Assembly: GCF_004341845.1 (NCBI RefSeq) | Contig: NZ_SLVB01000007.1 | Span: forward strand, 124,001-188,000 | Length of the DNA: 64,000 nt | Origin: Novosphingobium sp. PhB165 | GTDB taxonomy: Bacteria; Pseudomonadota; Alphaproteobacteria; Sphingomonadales; Sphingomonadaceae | Direction: 5' to 3' | In this document: piece by piece, positions 18,030 through 26,751 of the stretch | Position numbering within the stretch: position 1 is the stretch's first letter | How the letters are laid out: each line of letters opens with the position of its first letter | The notes under the pieces: generated by a model | The model's database searches: none | The model's input: only the letters and a program-made list of their open reading frames with translations | Told to the model about the DNA's origin: nothing | Position numbers and translations under genes: made by a program

Positions 18030-18866
18030 ATGGCTTATGTGACCACCAAGGACGGCGTCGAAATCTTCTACAAGGATTGGGGCCCGAAAGATGCCCAACC
18101 GATCGTGTTCCACCACGGCTGGCCGCTCTCGTCGGACGACTGGGATACCCAGATGCTGTACTTCCTCTCCAAGGGTTACCGCGTCGTCGCCCATGACCGC
18201 CGTGGCCATGGTCGCTCGCAGCAGGTGAGCGAAGGTCACGACATGGACCATTACGCTGCCGATGCCGCGGCGGTGATGGAACACCTCGACCTCAAGAACG
18301 CCGTTCATATCGGCCACTCGACCGGCGGCGGTGAAGTCGCGGCCTACGTCGCCCGTTATGGCATTCCTCAGGGCCGCGTCGCCAAGGCCGTGCTGGTCAG
18401 CGCCGTGCCGCCGATCATGCTCAAGACGGAAGCTTATCCGGGCGGCCTGCCGATCGAAGTGTTCGATGGCCTGCGCGCCGGGCTTGCCGCCAATCGCTCG
18501 CAGTTCTTCCGCGATGTTGCTGCCGGGCCGTTCTACGGCTTCAACCGTGAAGGCGCGAACGTGCTGCCCGCCGTGATCGACAACTGGTGGCGTCAGGGCA
18601 TGATGGGGAGCGCCAAGGCCCATTACGAGGGTATCAAGGCCTTCTCGGAAACCGACCAGACCGAAGATCTGAAGGCGATCACCGTGCCCACGCTCGTGCT
18701 CCATGGCGATGACGATCAGGTCGTGCCCTACAAGAACGCCGGCGTGCTTCAGGCCGAGATCCTGCCGAATGCGACGCTCAAGATCTACGAAGGCTTCTCG
18801 CACGGCATGCTCACCGTCAACGCCGATACCATCAATCCCGACCTGCTCGCTTTCGTGCAGGGCTGA
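18030..18866 (+). CDS. Chloroperoxidase/arylesterase-type alpha/beta hydrolase
   Basis: 278 residues. Ser97 in HIGHSTGGGE is the nucleophile, FHHGWPLSSDDWD holds the oxyanion region, HGDDDQVVP the acid and GFSHGM the His. This arrangement and length match cofactor-free 'non-haem chloroperoxidase' hydrolases, which act as esterases/perhydrolases. There is no signal peptide, so it is cytoplasmic. A perfect 11-bp stem-loop follows the stop. It stands as a single transcription unit. Confidence 0.9.
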   Translation: MAYVTTKDGVEIFYKDWGPKDAQPIVFHHGWPLSSDDWDTQMLYFLSKGYRVVAHDRRGHGRSQQVSEGHDMDHYAADAAAVMEHLDLKNAVHIGHSTGGGEVAAYVARYGIPQGRVAKAVLVSAVPPIMLKTEAYPGGLPIEVFDGLRAGLAANRSQFFRDVAAGPFYGFNREGANVLPAVIDNWWRQGMMGSAKAHYEGIKAFSETDQTEDLKAITVPTLVLHGDDDQVVPYKNAGVLQAEILPNATLKIYEGFSHGMLTVNADTINPDLLAFVQG

Positions 18867-18873
18867 ACCATAG

Positions 18874-18904
18874 CCCCCGGGATGGCCCATCGGCATCCCG
18901 GGGG
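18874..18904 (+). terminator. Stem-loop terminator after the hydrolase
   Basis: CCCCCGGGATG (18874-18884) pairs perfectly with CATCCCGGGGG (18894-18904) over a 9-nt loop. It starts eight bases after the stop codon. No U-tract follows. Confidence 0.55.
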
Positions 18905-19069
18905 CAATTGGCCCATGCCCGTTTCTCGCCGGACACCGATCGAACAGATCACGGTGTCCCACGAACCTCGACGCCGAAACCCGTCCGAAGTGGAAATCCG
19001 GTTGTCCCTCCATGCAGTGCGCGTCTAGGATCACTTCCTGACCCTTCCTGACACCTGAGAGATACAGCG

Positions 19070-19684
19070 ATGATCCGTGTACTGGTGGTCGACGATCACC
19101 CCGTTGTTTGTGAGGGCCTGAGCGCAATCATCGAAAGCGAGGGGGATCTGACGATCGTCGGCACTGCCGGCGACGGGATCGAAGCCGTACATCAGTTCTC
19201 GGCGCTCCGACCCGACGTCACCTTGATGGACATGCAGATGCCCACAGCGAGCGGCGCTGAAGCCATCGCGACCATTCTGGCGGACGCGCCTTCGGCAAGG
19301 ATCATTGTCTTGTCGACATATGCCGGAGATGCGTCGGCGGCGCGCGCTCTAAAGATCGGCGCGGCCGGTTACATGCTCAAGAGCAATGCCCGCAAGGTCA
19401 TAGCGCAGGCGATCCGCGATGTTCACGCCGGCAAGCGCTACATCGATGCGTCGGTCGCTTCGGAAATCGCCATCCATGTCGGCGATCGGCCGTTGACCGC
19501 GCGCGAAACGCAGGTGCTGGCACAGGCGGCAAGAGGCAACGGCAACCGCGAGATTGCAAAGATCCTGAGTATTTCCGAGGAAACCGTGAAGGATTACTTC
19601 AAGAGCGCCTTCACGAAGCTCAATGTCTCCGATCGCACCCACGCGGTTACCGAGGCGCTGCGGCGAGGCATGCTGACGATCTGA
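19070..19684 (+). CDS. NarL/LuxR-family response regulator
   Basis: 204 residues. The receiver domain has the acidic pair VVDDHP, the phospho-acceptor Asp54 (VTLMDMQMP) and a Lys in GYMLKSN. The C-terminal LuxR HTH (LTARETQVLAQAARGNGNREIAKILSISEETVK) spans about 140-195. It is convergent with, and 12 bp from, the large sensor kinase at 19697-22774, its likely partner. The promoter region has the tandem repeat CTTCCTGAC at 19034 and 19044. Confidence 0.92.
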   Translation: MIRVLVVDDHPVVCEGLSAIIESEGDLTIVGTAGDGIEAVHQFSALRPDVTLMDMQMPTASGAEAIATILADAPSARIIVLSTYAGDASAARALKIGAAGYMLKSNARKVIAQAIRDVHAGKRYIDASVASEIAIHVGDRPLTARETQVLAQAARGNGNREIAKILSISEETVKDYFKSAFTKLNVSDRTHAVTEALRRGMLTI

Positions 19685-19696
19685 TCGGCCCGAGAA

Positions 19697-22600
19697 CTAT
19701 CTCGTCAGCCAAGCCGGCAAATCCATGCGAACCGGATATGCCCTGCGTCCCGGAACTCTCATGTGGACGGAAGTGCCCTCCCCCGGCCGGGTTTCGACCG
19801 TCAGTCTGGCCCCGATGCTCTCTGCACGCTTTTGCATCCCGACCAGGCCATAGCCGGAGGCGGCATCCATGCTGTTCTCAAACCCCGACCCATTGTCGGC
19901 CACGAGAACCTCCAGAGCGCGCGAACCGAACGTCAGGTAAACCGAAACGCTCTGCGCCCGCGCATGGCGCGCCGCGTTGAACAACGCCTCCGCCACGATC
20001 TCGCGAACTTCGCGAATAACCACGACATCGACCGATCGCGCTTGTCCATTTGCCGAAACGGACCGCTCTACGTCCGCTGCAAACGGCATCTCCATCATGA
20101 CCTGCTGCAGCATGGCATGGAGGTCGGCGGGGCTGTCCTCCAGATGCAGGTTGTGAACACGCAGTTTACCCTCGGCAATGAGTGCATCCGCGCGGTCGAG
20201 GCTTTGCTCCAATTCCTGTCGATTGGGGTCGGGAATCTGCATCCTGGACGTAATCGCCTGAATGCGCATGACCAGCCCCTGCATGCCTTGCAGCAGGGTG
20301 TCGTGAATGTCGCGAGCGATGCGCTCACGCTCATTTGCGCGTTCGGCTGCCTGGCTGCGCAATCGCCGCGCGACCTGTGCGATACGCCAACGCACGGCAA
20401 GCCAGAGACCAAGCAACAGGACCAGCCCTGCGGATACTGCAAACCACCAAGTCTGCCAGAAGTGCGGCGCCACATCGATCTCGATGGTTTGCCCCTTGTA
20501 ATTCCAGACGCCGTGAGAATTGGCGCCCATGACTTCGAGGCGATAATGTCCAGGAGGCAACTGCGTGAACATTGCCGCGCGCTGCTCGCTGGCGTCGACC
20601 CACTCAGGGTCCATGCCCTTCAGCCTGTAGCGCAGGCGCGTCGCCATGGGATTGTCGAAATCGACGACGGCAAGCTGTATCCGCAGCCGGCCGGTGCCGG
20701 ACGCCAGTTCCAGTCTGGGGCCCACCGGCATGACCCGATCATCGGCTTCGATTGCCGTGACGAGCACGGGCGGTGGCGGCCCGTCCGCAGGCGCAGTGGC
20801 CGGATCGAATACAGCGATCCCGTTGCTCGTCGAAACCCAGACACGTCCGCTGCCGTCGGCGGCCAGACCCGAAATGTTCGCATAAGTCGGCGGACCGGGC
20901 ACGCCGTCTGCAGCGCGGAAAATACGCACATCGGGCTGGAAATGCGGATCGACAAAGGTGCGATCGAGATCGACCGTCCGCAGTCGGACGATCCCGCTGC
21001 TGGTCTGCAGCCACGTCTCGCCGCGCGGCGTCTGCACGATTCCGGCGACGAAATTGAGCCAGGGGAAGCGGGCACTCGACACCACTTTGACCGACCGGCC
21101 GTCGAACCGGCCAAGGCCGCGGTCGCCGCCCAGCAGTGTCGCATTTCCGCTGCGATACTGGGCTTCGATAAAGCCCAGCGTATTGTCGTCATGGCGCCAT
21201 ACGATACGGGAATGCTCGCCATCGGTCAGCCACAGATTGCCGTTGCCGATATAGGCAAGCACCCACCCGTCGCGCCACGCGGAATACGTGCCGATCGAAT
21301 AGCCGGAATCTTCACCCAGAGCGACCGCGGCGGAGCGCCCTGATCCCAGCAGAGCAAGGCCGCGATCGGCAGCTCCCCACAGGCGGCCCCGCGCATCTTC
21401 AAGGCATCCATTGAAGCCCAGCTCTTTGGCAAGCCTTGCCCCTTCCTGACCGAGAGGGAGCGACGCCGGTGAAGGTCCGCCGATGCGTGTGAAACCGTCC
21501 GTCCCGTTGAACACCCAGACGCCTCCGGACCTGGCCGCGCATGGCGCGACCCCGCTTGGGCGTGTTCCCGGCCAGGAGGTGAAGCCTCTGCCAAGGCCCG
21601 ACCGAAACAGGCGATCATGCCTCCAGGCCCAAACGGTGCCGAGCCCGTCAGCGGCAGCGAATGCGGGAGAGCGGTTTTCGACCGTGTTGTTGGCGCCTGC
21701 CAGCACCGACACGAAGGAACTGCGACTGAAGCGTTCCAGCCCCTGGCTCGTCCCTATCCAGAGCGCCTGTTCGCGATCGATCATCGACGGCAGCGCGCTC
21801 AGCGGCAATACGGATGCGGTCAGTGCATAGCCGCTGGGCCATGCGGCAATACGCACTGCACGCCCGGACGCTCCGATTTCGTAGCGCTCCAGCACGTTGT
21901 CGCTTTGAATGATCCAGAAATGACGGGCATCCTCGAACCGGACGGGTGCGTCCCCCTTCCGGCTGAACCCTTCGATCACAAAGGCCTTGCCATCAGCGCC
22001 CTCGGTCGCCCCCAGTTCGGTGAGGCGGTTTTTCCCGACCAGCCAGACACGGCCGTCAGGACCGTCCGCAAGGCTGGAGGAACGGATCCCGCGCGCAACG
22101 ATCCGCACACGATGATCGCTTGCGGAGATGGCGATGAGCCGGTCGCCCACCAGCAGCCACAGCGTTCCATCGCCGCCGATGGCGCTGCCATAGAACAGAT
22201 CGGACTTGAACTCGGTCCACGACACCCATTTGCGATTGACCAGACGGGCGATGTAGACTTGCCTGCTGTCGCTGCCCACCGCCCACGCCATGCCGGCGCG
22301 GTTCGCTGGCAAGGCCCAGACAGTACTCATTCGCAGACCGGTCAGAGCGACATGCCGACCCGAACGCACGAGCGAGAGTCCGCCGTAATCGTGACCTACC
22401 CACAGATCGCCATCGGCAGTTGCCAACAGCGGCCCGATCGTATCGGCTTGGATCGGCTTCGCGCTGGAAGGCGGTAGCCGCGCGAAACTCCGGCCGTCGT
22501 ACCTGTAGAGGCCATCACTGGCGCCAATCCACAGGATCCCGTCGGGCGTCTGCGCCAGAGACCGAACTCCGGCCGGAGCGCCCTCCCGCGGCCCCGTGAA

Positions 22601-22774
22601 GCTATGCTGCCAACCTTGCATTTCGAGGGAGGACAGTGGCTGAGTTCCGGCCCCGGCGCCGCCGCTTGTCGCGCACATCAGGCTGGACGCAATCAGCAAG
22701 GCAATGCGGGACAGCCTTTTCCGCTGCCGCAACAATCCTGCTCGGCCCGGCCGCCCCACTGCGTTCAACACCAC
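19697..22774 (-). CDS. Beta-propeller sensor histidine kinase (Reg_prop/Y_Y_Y/HisKA_3)
   Basis: 1025 residues. After a signal anchor come about 600 residues of repeated propeller blades (for example DGILWIGASDGLYRYDG, DGDLWVGHDYGGLSLV, GRVWVSTSNGIAVFD), then a Y_Y_Y domain (LRYRLKGMDPEWVDAS), one membrane helix (WWFAVSAGLVLLLGLWLAV), a HisKA_3 box (ERIARDIHDTLLQG) and a HATPase domain (VLVADNGSGF). The propeller probably senses a periplasmic ligand. Its start faces the receiver-only gene at 22972 across a spacer with two palindrome copies, and its 3' end converges on the NarL regulator. Confidence 0.93.
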   Translation of the reverse strand: MVLNAVGRPGRAGLLRQRKRLSRIALLIASSLMCATSGGAGAGTQPLSSLEMQGWQHSFTGPREGAPAGVRSLAQTPDGILWIGASDGLYRYDGRSFARLPPSSAKPIQADTIGPLLATADGDLWVGHDYGGLSLVRSGRHVALTGLRMSTVWALPANRAGMAWAVGSDSRQVYIARLVNRKWVSWTEFKSDLFYGSAIGGDGTLWLLVGDRLIAISASDHRVRIVARGIRSSSLADGPDGRVWLVGKNRLTELGATEGADGKAFVIEGFSRKGDAPVRFEDARHFWIIQSDNVLERYEIGASGRAVRIAAWPSGYALTASVLPLSALPSMIDREQALWIGTSQGLERFSRSSFVSVLAGANNTVENRSPAFAAADGLGTVWAWRHDRLFRSGLGRGFTSWPGTRPSGVAPCAARSGGVWVFNGTDGFTRIGGPSPASLPLGQEGARLAKELGFNGCLEDARGRLWGAADRGLALLGSGRSAAVALGEDSGYSIGTYSAWRDGWVLAYIGNGNLWLTDGEHSRIVWRHDDNTLGFIEAQYRSGNATLLGGDRGLGRFDGRSVKVVSSARFPWLNFVAGIVQTPRGETWLQTSSGIVRLRTVDLDRTFVDPHFQPDVRIFRAADGVPGPPTYANISGLAADGSGRVWVSTSNGIAVFDPATAPADGPPPPVLVTAIEADDRVMPVGPRLELASGTGRLRIQLAVVDFDNPMATRLRYRLKGMDPEWVDASEQRAAMFTQLPPGHYRLEVMGANSHGVWNYKGQTIEIDVAPHFWQTWWFAVSAGLVLLLGLWLAVRWRIAQVARRLRSQAAERANERERIARDIHDTLLQGMQGLVMRIQAITSRMQIPDPNRQELEQSLDRADALIAEGKLRVHNLHLEDSPADLHAMLQQVMMEMPFAADVERSVSANGQARSVDVVVIREVREIVAEALFNAARHARAQSVSVYLTFGSRALEVLVADNGSGFENSMDAASGYGLVGMQKRAESIGARLTVETRPGEGTSVHMRVPGRRAYPVRMDLPAWLTR

Positions 22775-22848
22775 GCGTTTCTCCTTAACCCCGCGTGGCG
22801 ACGCAGCACGGCCTGTTCGCCCCTAGCACCGAGCCGACGGTGATGCAC

Positions 22849-22864
22849 TCATGCGCCGGTATGA
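22849..22864. promoter_or_regulatory. TCATAC-N4-GTATGA-type palindrome
   Basis: TCATGCGCCGGTATGA lies 74 bp upstream of the propeller-kinase start (minus strand). The right half-site GTATGA is perfect. Confidence 0.5.
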
Positions 22865-22903
22865 GGTGGCGGCACGAAGATCGAACCTTCGCCCCCGGCC
22901 CGT

Positions 22904-22919
22904 TCACACCCGCGTATAA
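22904..22919. promoter_or_regulatory. TCATAC-N4-GTATGA-type palindrome
   Basis: TCACACCCGCGTATAA shares the CCCGCGTAT core of the consensus. It lies 52 bp upstream of the receiver-only response regulator. Confidence 0.55.
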
Positions 22920-22971
22920 TTGCTCGGGGGGAAGCATCGGGCCTAGGAACGGACGATCGGAAGGCTTTTCA

Positions 22972-23361
22972 ATGAACCGCACATCACCCCCTTACCCATG
23001 CGTGGCGATCGTCGACGACGAGGAATGCGTCCGTACGGCCCTTGCCGGTCTGTTGCGGTCGGTCGACGTGCATTCGGACCTGTTCGAAAGCGGCCTCCGT
23101 CTTCTCGAACACGATTTAAGCCATTTCACCCTTGTCCTGAGCGATATTCAAATGCCCGGACTTTCGGGAATCGAGCTGCTGGACCGCATCCATTCGATAG
23201 CGCCCGATCTTCCGGTAGCCCTGATGACCGCCTTCCCCGATGCCGAGTGGCGCCAGCGCGCTCTTGAAAAGGGCGCGTACCGCTTCCTTGCCAAACCCCT
23301 GGATGCCGATGCCGTCATTGCCATGATCGAAGGTCTGCTGGGCGGGGCCGGACAAGCCTGA
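22972..23361 (+). CDS. Receiver-only response regulator
   Basis: 129 residues, ATG after GGAAGGCTTTTCA. A single FixJ-type receiver with acidic pair VDDEE, phospho-acceptor Asp58 (LVLSDIQMPG) and conserved Lys108 (FLAKPL). There is no output domain, so it would act by protein contact or as a phosphate sink. It ends two bases before the kinase at 23364, indicating an operon. Its promoter has a palindrome copy. Confidence 0.88.
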   Translation: MNRTSPPYPCVAIVDDEECVRTALAGLLRSVDVHSDLFESGLRLLEHDLSHFTLVLSDIQMPGLSGIELLDRIHSIAPDLPVALMTAFPDAEWRQRALEKGAYRFLAKPLDADAVIAMIEGLLGGAGQA

Positions 23362-23363
23362 CC

Positions 23364-24866
23364 ATGGTCACGCCCTTCACGGACCGTACGAGAGTTTCTC
23401 TCGCGGCGCTGACAGCGGCAGCCGTCTTCGTCATCGATACGTTCACGCGCCTGCAGAGCGCCGTCGCGGTGCTCTATGCGCTGGTGCTGCTGATAGCCGA
23501 CGACGGGACTTCACGGCTGCGTCCCTCTCGCTGGGCCTATCCCTGCGCCGTCCTTGCCGTAATCAGCTTTCTCATCAATCACGGTGGCGGCGCCGATACG
23601 GACGAAATGCTGCGCCTCGTGGCCAGCCTTGCCGCCGTCACCATTGCTGCCCTGCTCCTTGCCCGGAACCGGCGACTGCGTGAGAAGGTCCGGGCCAGCG
23701 ACCTCCGTTACGAAACAATCTTCAATTCGCTTGCTCTTGCCATCTGGGAGCATGATTTCACGCAGGTCATGGCCGAACTGAACGCTCTCAAGGCAAGCGG
23801 CGTCGATGATCTGGAAGCCCATCTGCGAGACAATCCCGGTCAGGTCGCGCACTTGTGCGGCCTGGTGAGGATCACGCATGCCAATGATGCGGCGATGCGG
23901 CTGTTGGGTAGGACGGGAAAGGCAGGATTCTTCGAGCACCTTTCCGACTTTCTACCCGAAGAGGATAAGAGTTTCGTGGAAGGCCTGCTCGCCCTCGGCC
24001 GGCGCAGCCCGACGTTCGAGACCGAATGCCTGGTCCGCGGGGCCCAAGGCGAGCTCATACCCATCTTCATTGCGATGCGTCTGCCGACCGATGGCAACGG
24101 CTATGATCGCGTCTGTGGCAGCGTGCTCGATCTTACCGAGCGCAAGCGCATGGAAAAGAACCTGGAAGCTGCGCGGCTCGAACGGGACGAGGCGCTGCAC
24201 CGCGCGATCATCGGCGGCCTCTCCACGTCGATTTCGCACGAGGTCAGCCAACCGCTATCCTCGATCAACGCCTATCTCGCCGCCGCCCGGCGCTGGCTCG
24301 ACAGGCGCCCCCCGGATCTCGCCGAAGCGCGCCGGGTCATTGCACAAGCACAACATGCCGGAGAGGATGCCACTCAGGTCATTGCCCAGGTCCATGAAGT
24401 GGTGGAACGGGGCCGTCTGGAAAGGTCGCTCGTGCCTTTCGCCCCTCTCATCCGGCGCGCGGCCGAGGCTATCCGAACGCGGCACCCGACAACCTCGTTC
24501 GACCTGACGCTTGGAGATGGCAACGAGTACATACTGGGCGAGGTTCAGCTGCTGGAGCGTCTCGTCTCCAGCCTGATTGGCGGCGGACTGAATGCCTCGC
24601 ACTGCCCCGAAGAGCAAAGGGCGATAAGGATCGCGACATCTGCCGATGGCTCGTATGTACGACTTAACATCACCTGTAGCGCTTTCACGGAACCGGCGGT
24701 GCCCTGGGTTTCGGATAGACAACCCGCCCATCTTTCAGCCGGAGGGCTCAGTCTTTGCCGCGCCATCGCGCAGTTCCATGGCGGCTCCATCCGAGTTACC
24801 CGCAACGGTGAGGGAACGGGCATCGATATCGAACTCGAACTTCCTCGTGCCTGCGATGAGGAATAA
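23364..24866 (+). CDS. Membrane PAS sensor kinase with degenerate ATPase domain
   Basis: 500 residues: three or four N-terminal membrane segments (about 13-100), a PAS region (about 112-262) and a HisKA dimerisation box with His292 (STSISHEVSQPLSSI). The HATPase part lacks the usual signatures: where an N-box Asn is expected it reads VSSLIGGGLNAS, and the DxGxG G1 motif is replaced around WVSDRQPAHLSAGGLSL. ATP binding is therefore doubtful, and it could act as a phosphatase, scaffold or non-autophosphorylating partner. It is paralogous to the kinases at 26748 and 29269. Confidence 0.85.
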   Translation: MVTPFTDRTRVSLAALTAAAVFVIDTFTRLQSAVAVLYALVLLIADDGTSRLRPSRWAYPCAVLAVISFLINHGGGADTDEMLRLVASLAAVTIAALLLARNRRLREKVRASDLRYETIFNSLALAIWEHDFTQVMAELNALKASGVDDLEAHLRDNPGQVAHLCGLVRITHANDAAMRLLGRTGKAGFFEHLSDFLPEEDKSFVEGLLALGRRSPTFETECLVRGAQGELIPIFIAMRLPTDGNGYDRVCGSVLDLTERKRMEKNLEAARLERDEALHRAIIGGLSTSISHEVSQPLSSINAYLAAARRWLDRRPPDLAEARRVIAQAQHAGEDATQVIAQVHEVVERGRLERSLVPFAPLIRRAAEAIRTRHPTTSFDLTLGDGNEYILGEVQLLERLVSSLIGGGLNASHCPEEQRAIRIATSADGSYVRLNITCSAFTEPAVPWVSDRQPAHLSAGGLSLCRAIAQFHGGSIRVTRNGEGTGIDIELELPRACDEE

Positions 24867-24903
24867 GCATTCGTCGCCGTACCAGATGCGCAGGTGATCT
24901 CGA

Positions 24904-24919
24904 TCATCCCCGCGTATAA
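24904..24919. promoter_or_regulatory. TCATAC-N4-GTATGA-type palindrome
   Basis: TCATCCCCGCGTATAA lies 72 bp upstream of the catalase-like peroxidase operon (24992). Confidence 0.55.
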
Positions 24920-24991
24920 AAGCATTTCCCGTAACCATGGCATAAGCCCGTCCGATCCCACGCCCAACGCCAACGGCGGCACGGAGATTTC

Positions 24992-26098
24992 ATGTCCACC
25001 AGAAAACCGGTTCCTGCCGGCCCCCTCCTTGTCATCGGCGGTATCGCCGCCCTGCTCGTGCTTCCCTTTCTGTGGGCGGCCGGATGGATCGGCCCCAAGC
25101 GCATCAACGGCGGTGATGTCACCCGCGCGCTGGAGTACAATACCGGCAAGAAGCAGCCCGGGTTCCGCCGCGCCCATGCCAAGGGCCTCTGCCTGTCGGG
25201 CAATTTCACGGCCAACGGCGCCGGAAGCGCGGTCTCCACAGCCAAGGCATTTGAACCCGGGACGTATCCCGTGATCGGCCGCTTCTCGGTCGCAGGCGGC
25301 AATCCGCTTGCCACCGATGGGCGCAATGTCTTCCATTCCATGGCCTTGCTCCTGAACACGCCCGACGGCCAGGAGTGGCGCATGGCGATGGATCATACGC
25401 CGATCTTCCCGGTACCGAGCGCGGCAGGTTTCATTGCCCTGCAACGCGCCACGCGGCCCGACCCGGCGACAGGCAAACCCGATCCGGCCAAAATGAAGGC
25501 CCTGATCGCCGAGTATCCTTCGGTAAAGGCCTTCCAGGACTATCTCACCAAAGCGGTGCTTCCGAGCAGCTTCGCCAATGCGACCTATTACTCGATCAAT
25601 GCCTTCACCTTGACCGACAGCACCGGCAACGCACGCTTCGTGCGCTGGCAGTTCACGCCGGAGGCACCGCTCAGCGGGCTCGACAAGGCCCATCTGGACA
25701 CTTTGCCGCGCGATGCGCTCTTTCGCGAAATGATCGATCGGACGGCCAGGGAGCCATCGCGCTGGCACCTGATCCTGACGATCGCGAACCCCGGTGACCG
25801 TACCGACAGTGCCACCGTGGCCTGGTCAGGTCCGCACCGGACCATCGACGCCGGTGTGCTCACCGTCGACAAGGTCATGCCCGAGGAGGTCGGCGCCTGC
25901 CGCGATCTCAACTTCGATCCCACGATCCTGCCGGCCGGCATCGGCCTGTCCGACGACCCGCTGCTGGCGGCACGATCGAAGGTCTATTCCTCCTCCTTCC
26001 AGCGCCGCGCCGGCGAAGGGCCGCATCCGAGCGCGGTGGGGGGCGATCTTGCCGAAGACCTTGCCAAAGACCCTGCTTACAAGGAGGCTGCGCGATGA
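24992..26098 (+). CDS. Membrane-anchored catalase-family haem peroxidase
   Basis: 368 residues, ATG after ACGGAGATTTC. One N-terminal membrane helix (LLVIGGIAALLVLPFLWAAGW) places the domain in the periplasm. The catalase core is short: GFRRAHAKGLCLSGNF holds the distal His, GRNVFHSMALLL follows, and LLAARSKVYSSSFQRR holds the haem-ligating Tyr. This matches the minimal SrpA-like catalase/peroxidase family, which acts as a peroxidase with an electron donor. It overlaps the cytochrome b561 gene by four bases (ATGA), suggesting that the cytochrome supplies electrons. Confidence 0.88.
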   Translation: MSTRKPVPAGPLLVIGGIAALLVLPFLWAAGWIGPKRINGGDVTRALEYNTGKKQPGFRRAHAKGLCLSGNFTANGAGSAVSTAKAFEPGTYPVIGRFSVAGGNPLATDGRNVFHSMALLLNTPDGQEWRMAMDHTPIFPVPSAAGFIALQRATRPDPATGKPDPAKMKALIAEYPSVKAFQDYLTKAVLPSSFANATYYSINAFTLTDSTGNARFVRWQFTPEAPLSGLDKAHLDTLPRDALFREMIDRTAREPSRWHLILTIANPGDRTDSATVAWSGPHRTIDAGVLTVDKVMPEEVGACRDLNFDPTILPAGIGLSDDPLLAARSKVYSSSFQRRAGEGPHPSAVGGDLAEDLAKDPAYKEAAR

Positions 26099-26751
26099 AC
26101 CGCCCTCCTCATGATTTCCATCCGCTGCTGCGCGTGGTTCACTGGCTCATGGCGGCCATGGTCCTCGCCATGCTGTTCATCGGTGTCGGCATGGTCTCCA
26201 CCACCGGTCCCGCCTATCTTACCCTGCTGGAACTGCACCGACCGGTCGGCATCGCAATCCTGATTCTGGTGTTGCTGCGCCTTCCCCTGCGCCTCGTCAC
26301 GGGATCCCCGCCTCTGCCCCTTGACCTGCCGCCCATGCAGGTGCTGGCGGCCAAGGGCTCGCACGTGCTGCTCTATGCCAGCATGGCGGCAATGCCGCTG
26401 ATCGGATGGGCCATGCTGGCCGCCGGCGGCTATCCCGTGAAATTGTTCTCCGGCCTGATACTGCCGCCGATCGCTCCACACGACTTGTGGCTCTACGCGT
26501 GGCTGCGGCAGGCGCATACGGTGATCGCGGTGCTGTTCTTCGCGCTGATCCTCGCCCACCTCTGCGCCGCATTGTTCCATGGCCTGATCCGCAAGGACGG
26601 CGTGCTGCGCAGCATGACGGTGGGAACGCCGCCAAGCCCTTCGGAACCTCCGCAAGCCGATAGTGAAATTTCTGACTTCGACGTATTCGCACCCGCCGAT
26701 GATCCCGGTGCCCCGGAGTTTCCGGTACCGCAACCCAAGGCGGGCGAATGA
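26095..26751 (+). CDS. Cytochrome b561-type membrane protein
   Basis: 218 residues with four membrane helices and haem-ligand-type His residues (FHPLLRVVHWLMAAM, LLELHRPVGIAI, KGSHVLLYASM, RQAHTVIAVLFF) in b561 order. It probably passes electrons from the quinone pool to the periplasmic peroxidase encoded upstream. The C-terminal 40 residues are an acidic, proline-rich tail. It overlaps both neighbours by ATGA, so peroxidase, cytochrome and kinase form a coupled operon. Confidence 0.9.
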   Translation: MNRPPHDFHPLLRVVHWLMAAMVLAMLFIGVGMVSTTGPAYLTLLELHRPVGIAILILVLLRLPLRLVTGSPPLPLDLPPMQVLAAKGSHVLLYASMAAMPLIGWAMLAAGGYPVKLFSGLILPPIAPHDLWLYAWLRQAHTVIAVLFFALILAHLCAALFHGLIRKDGVLRSMTVGTPPSPSEPPQADSEISDFDVFAPADDPGAPEFPVPQPKAGE

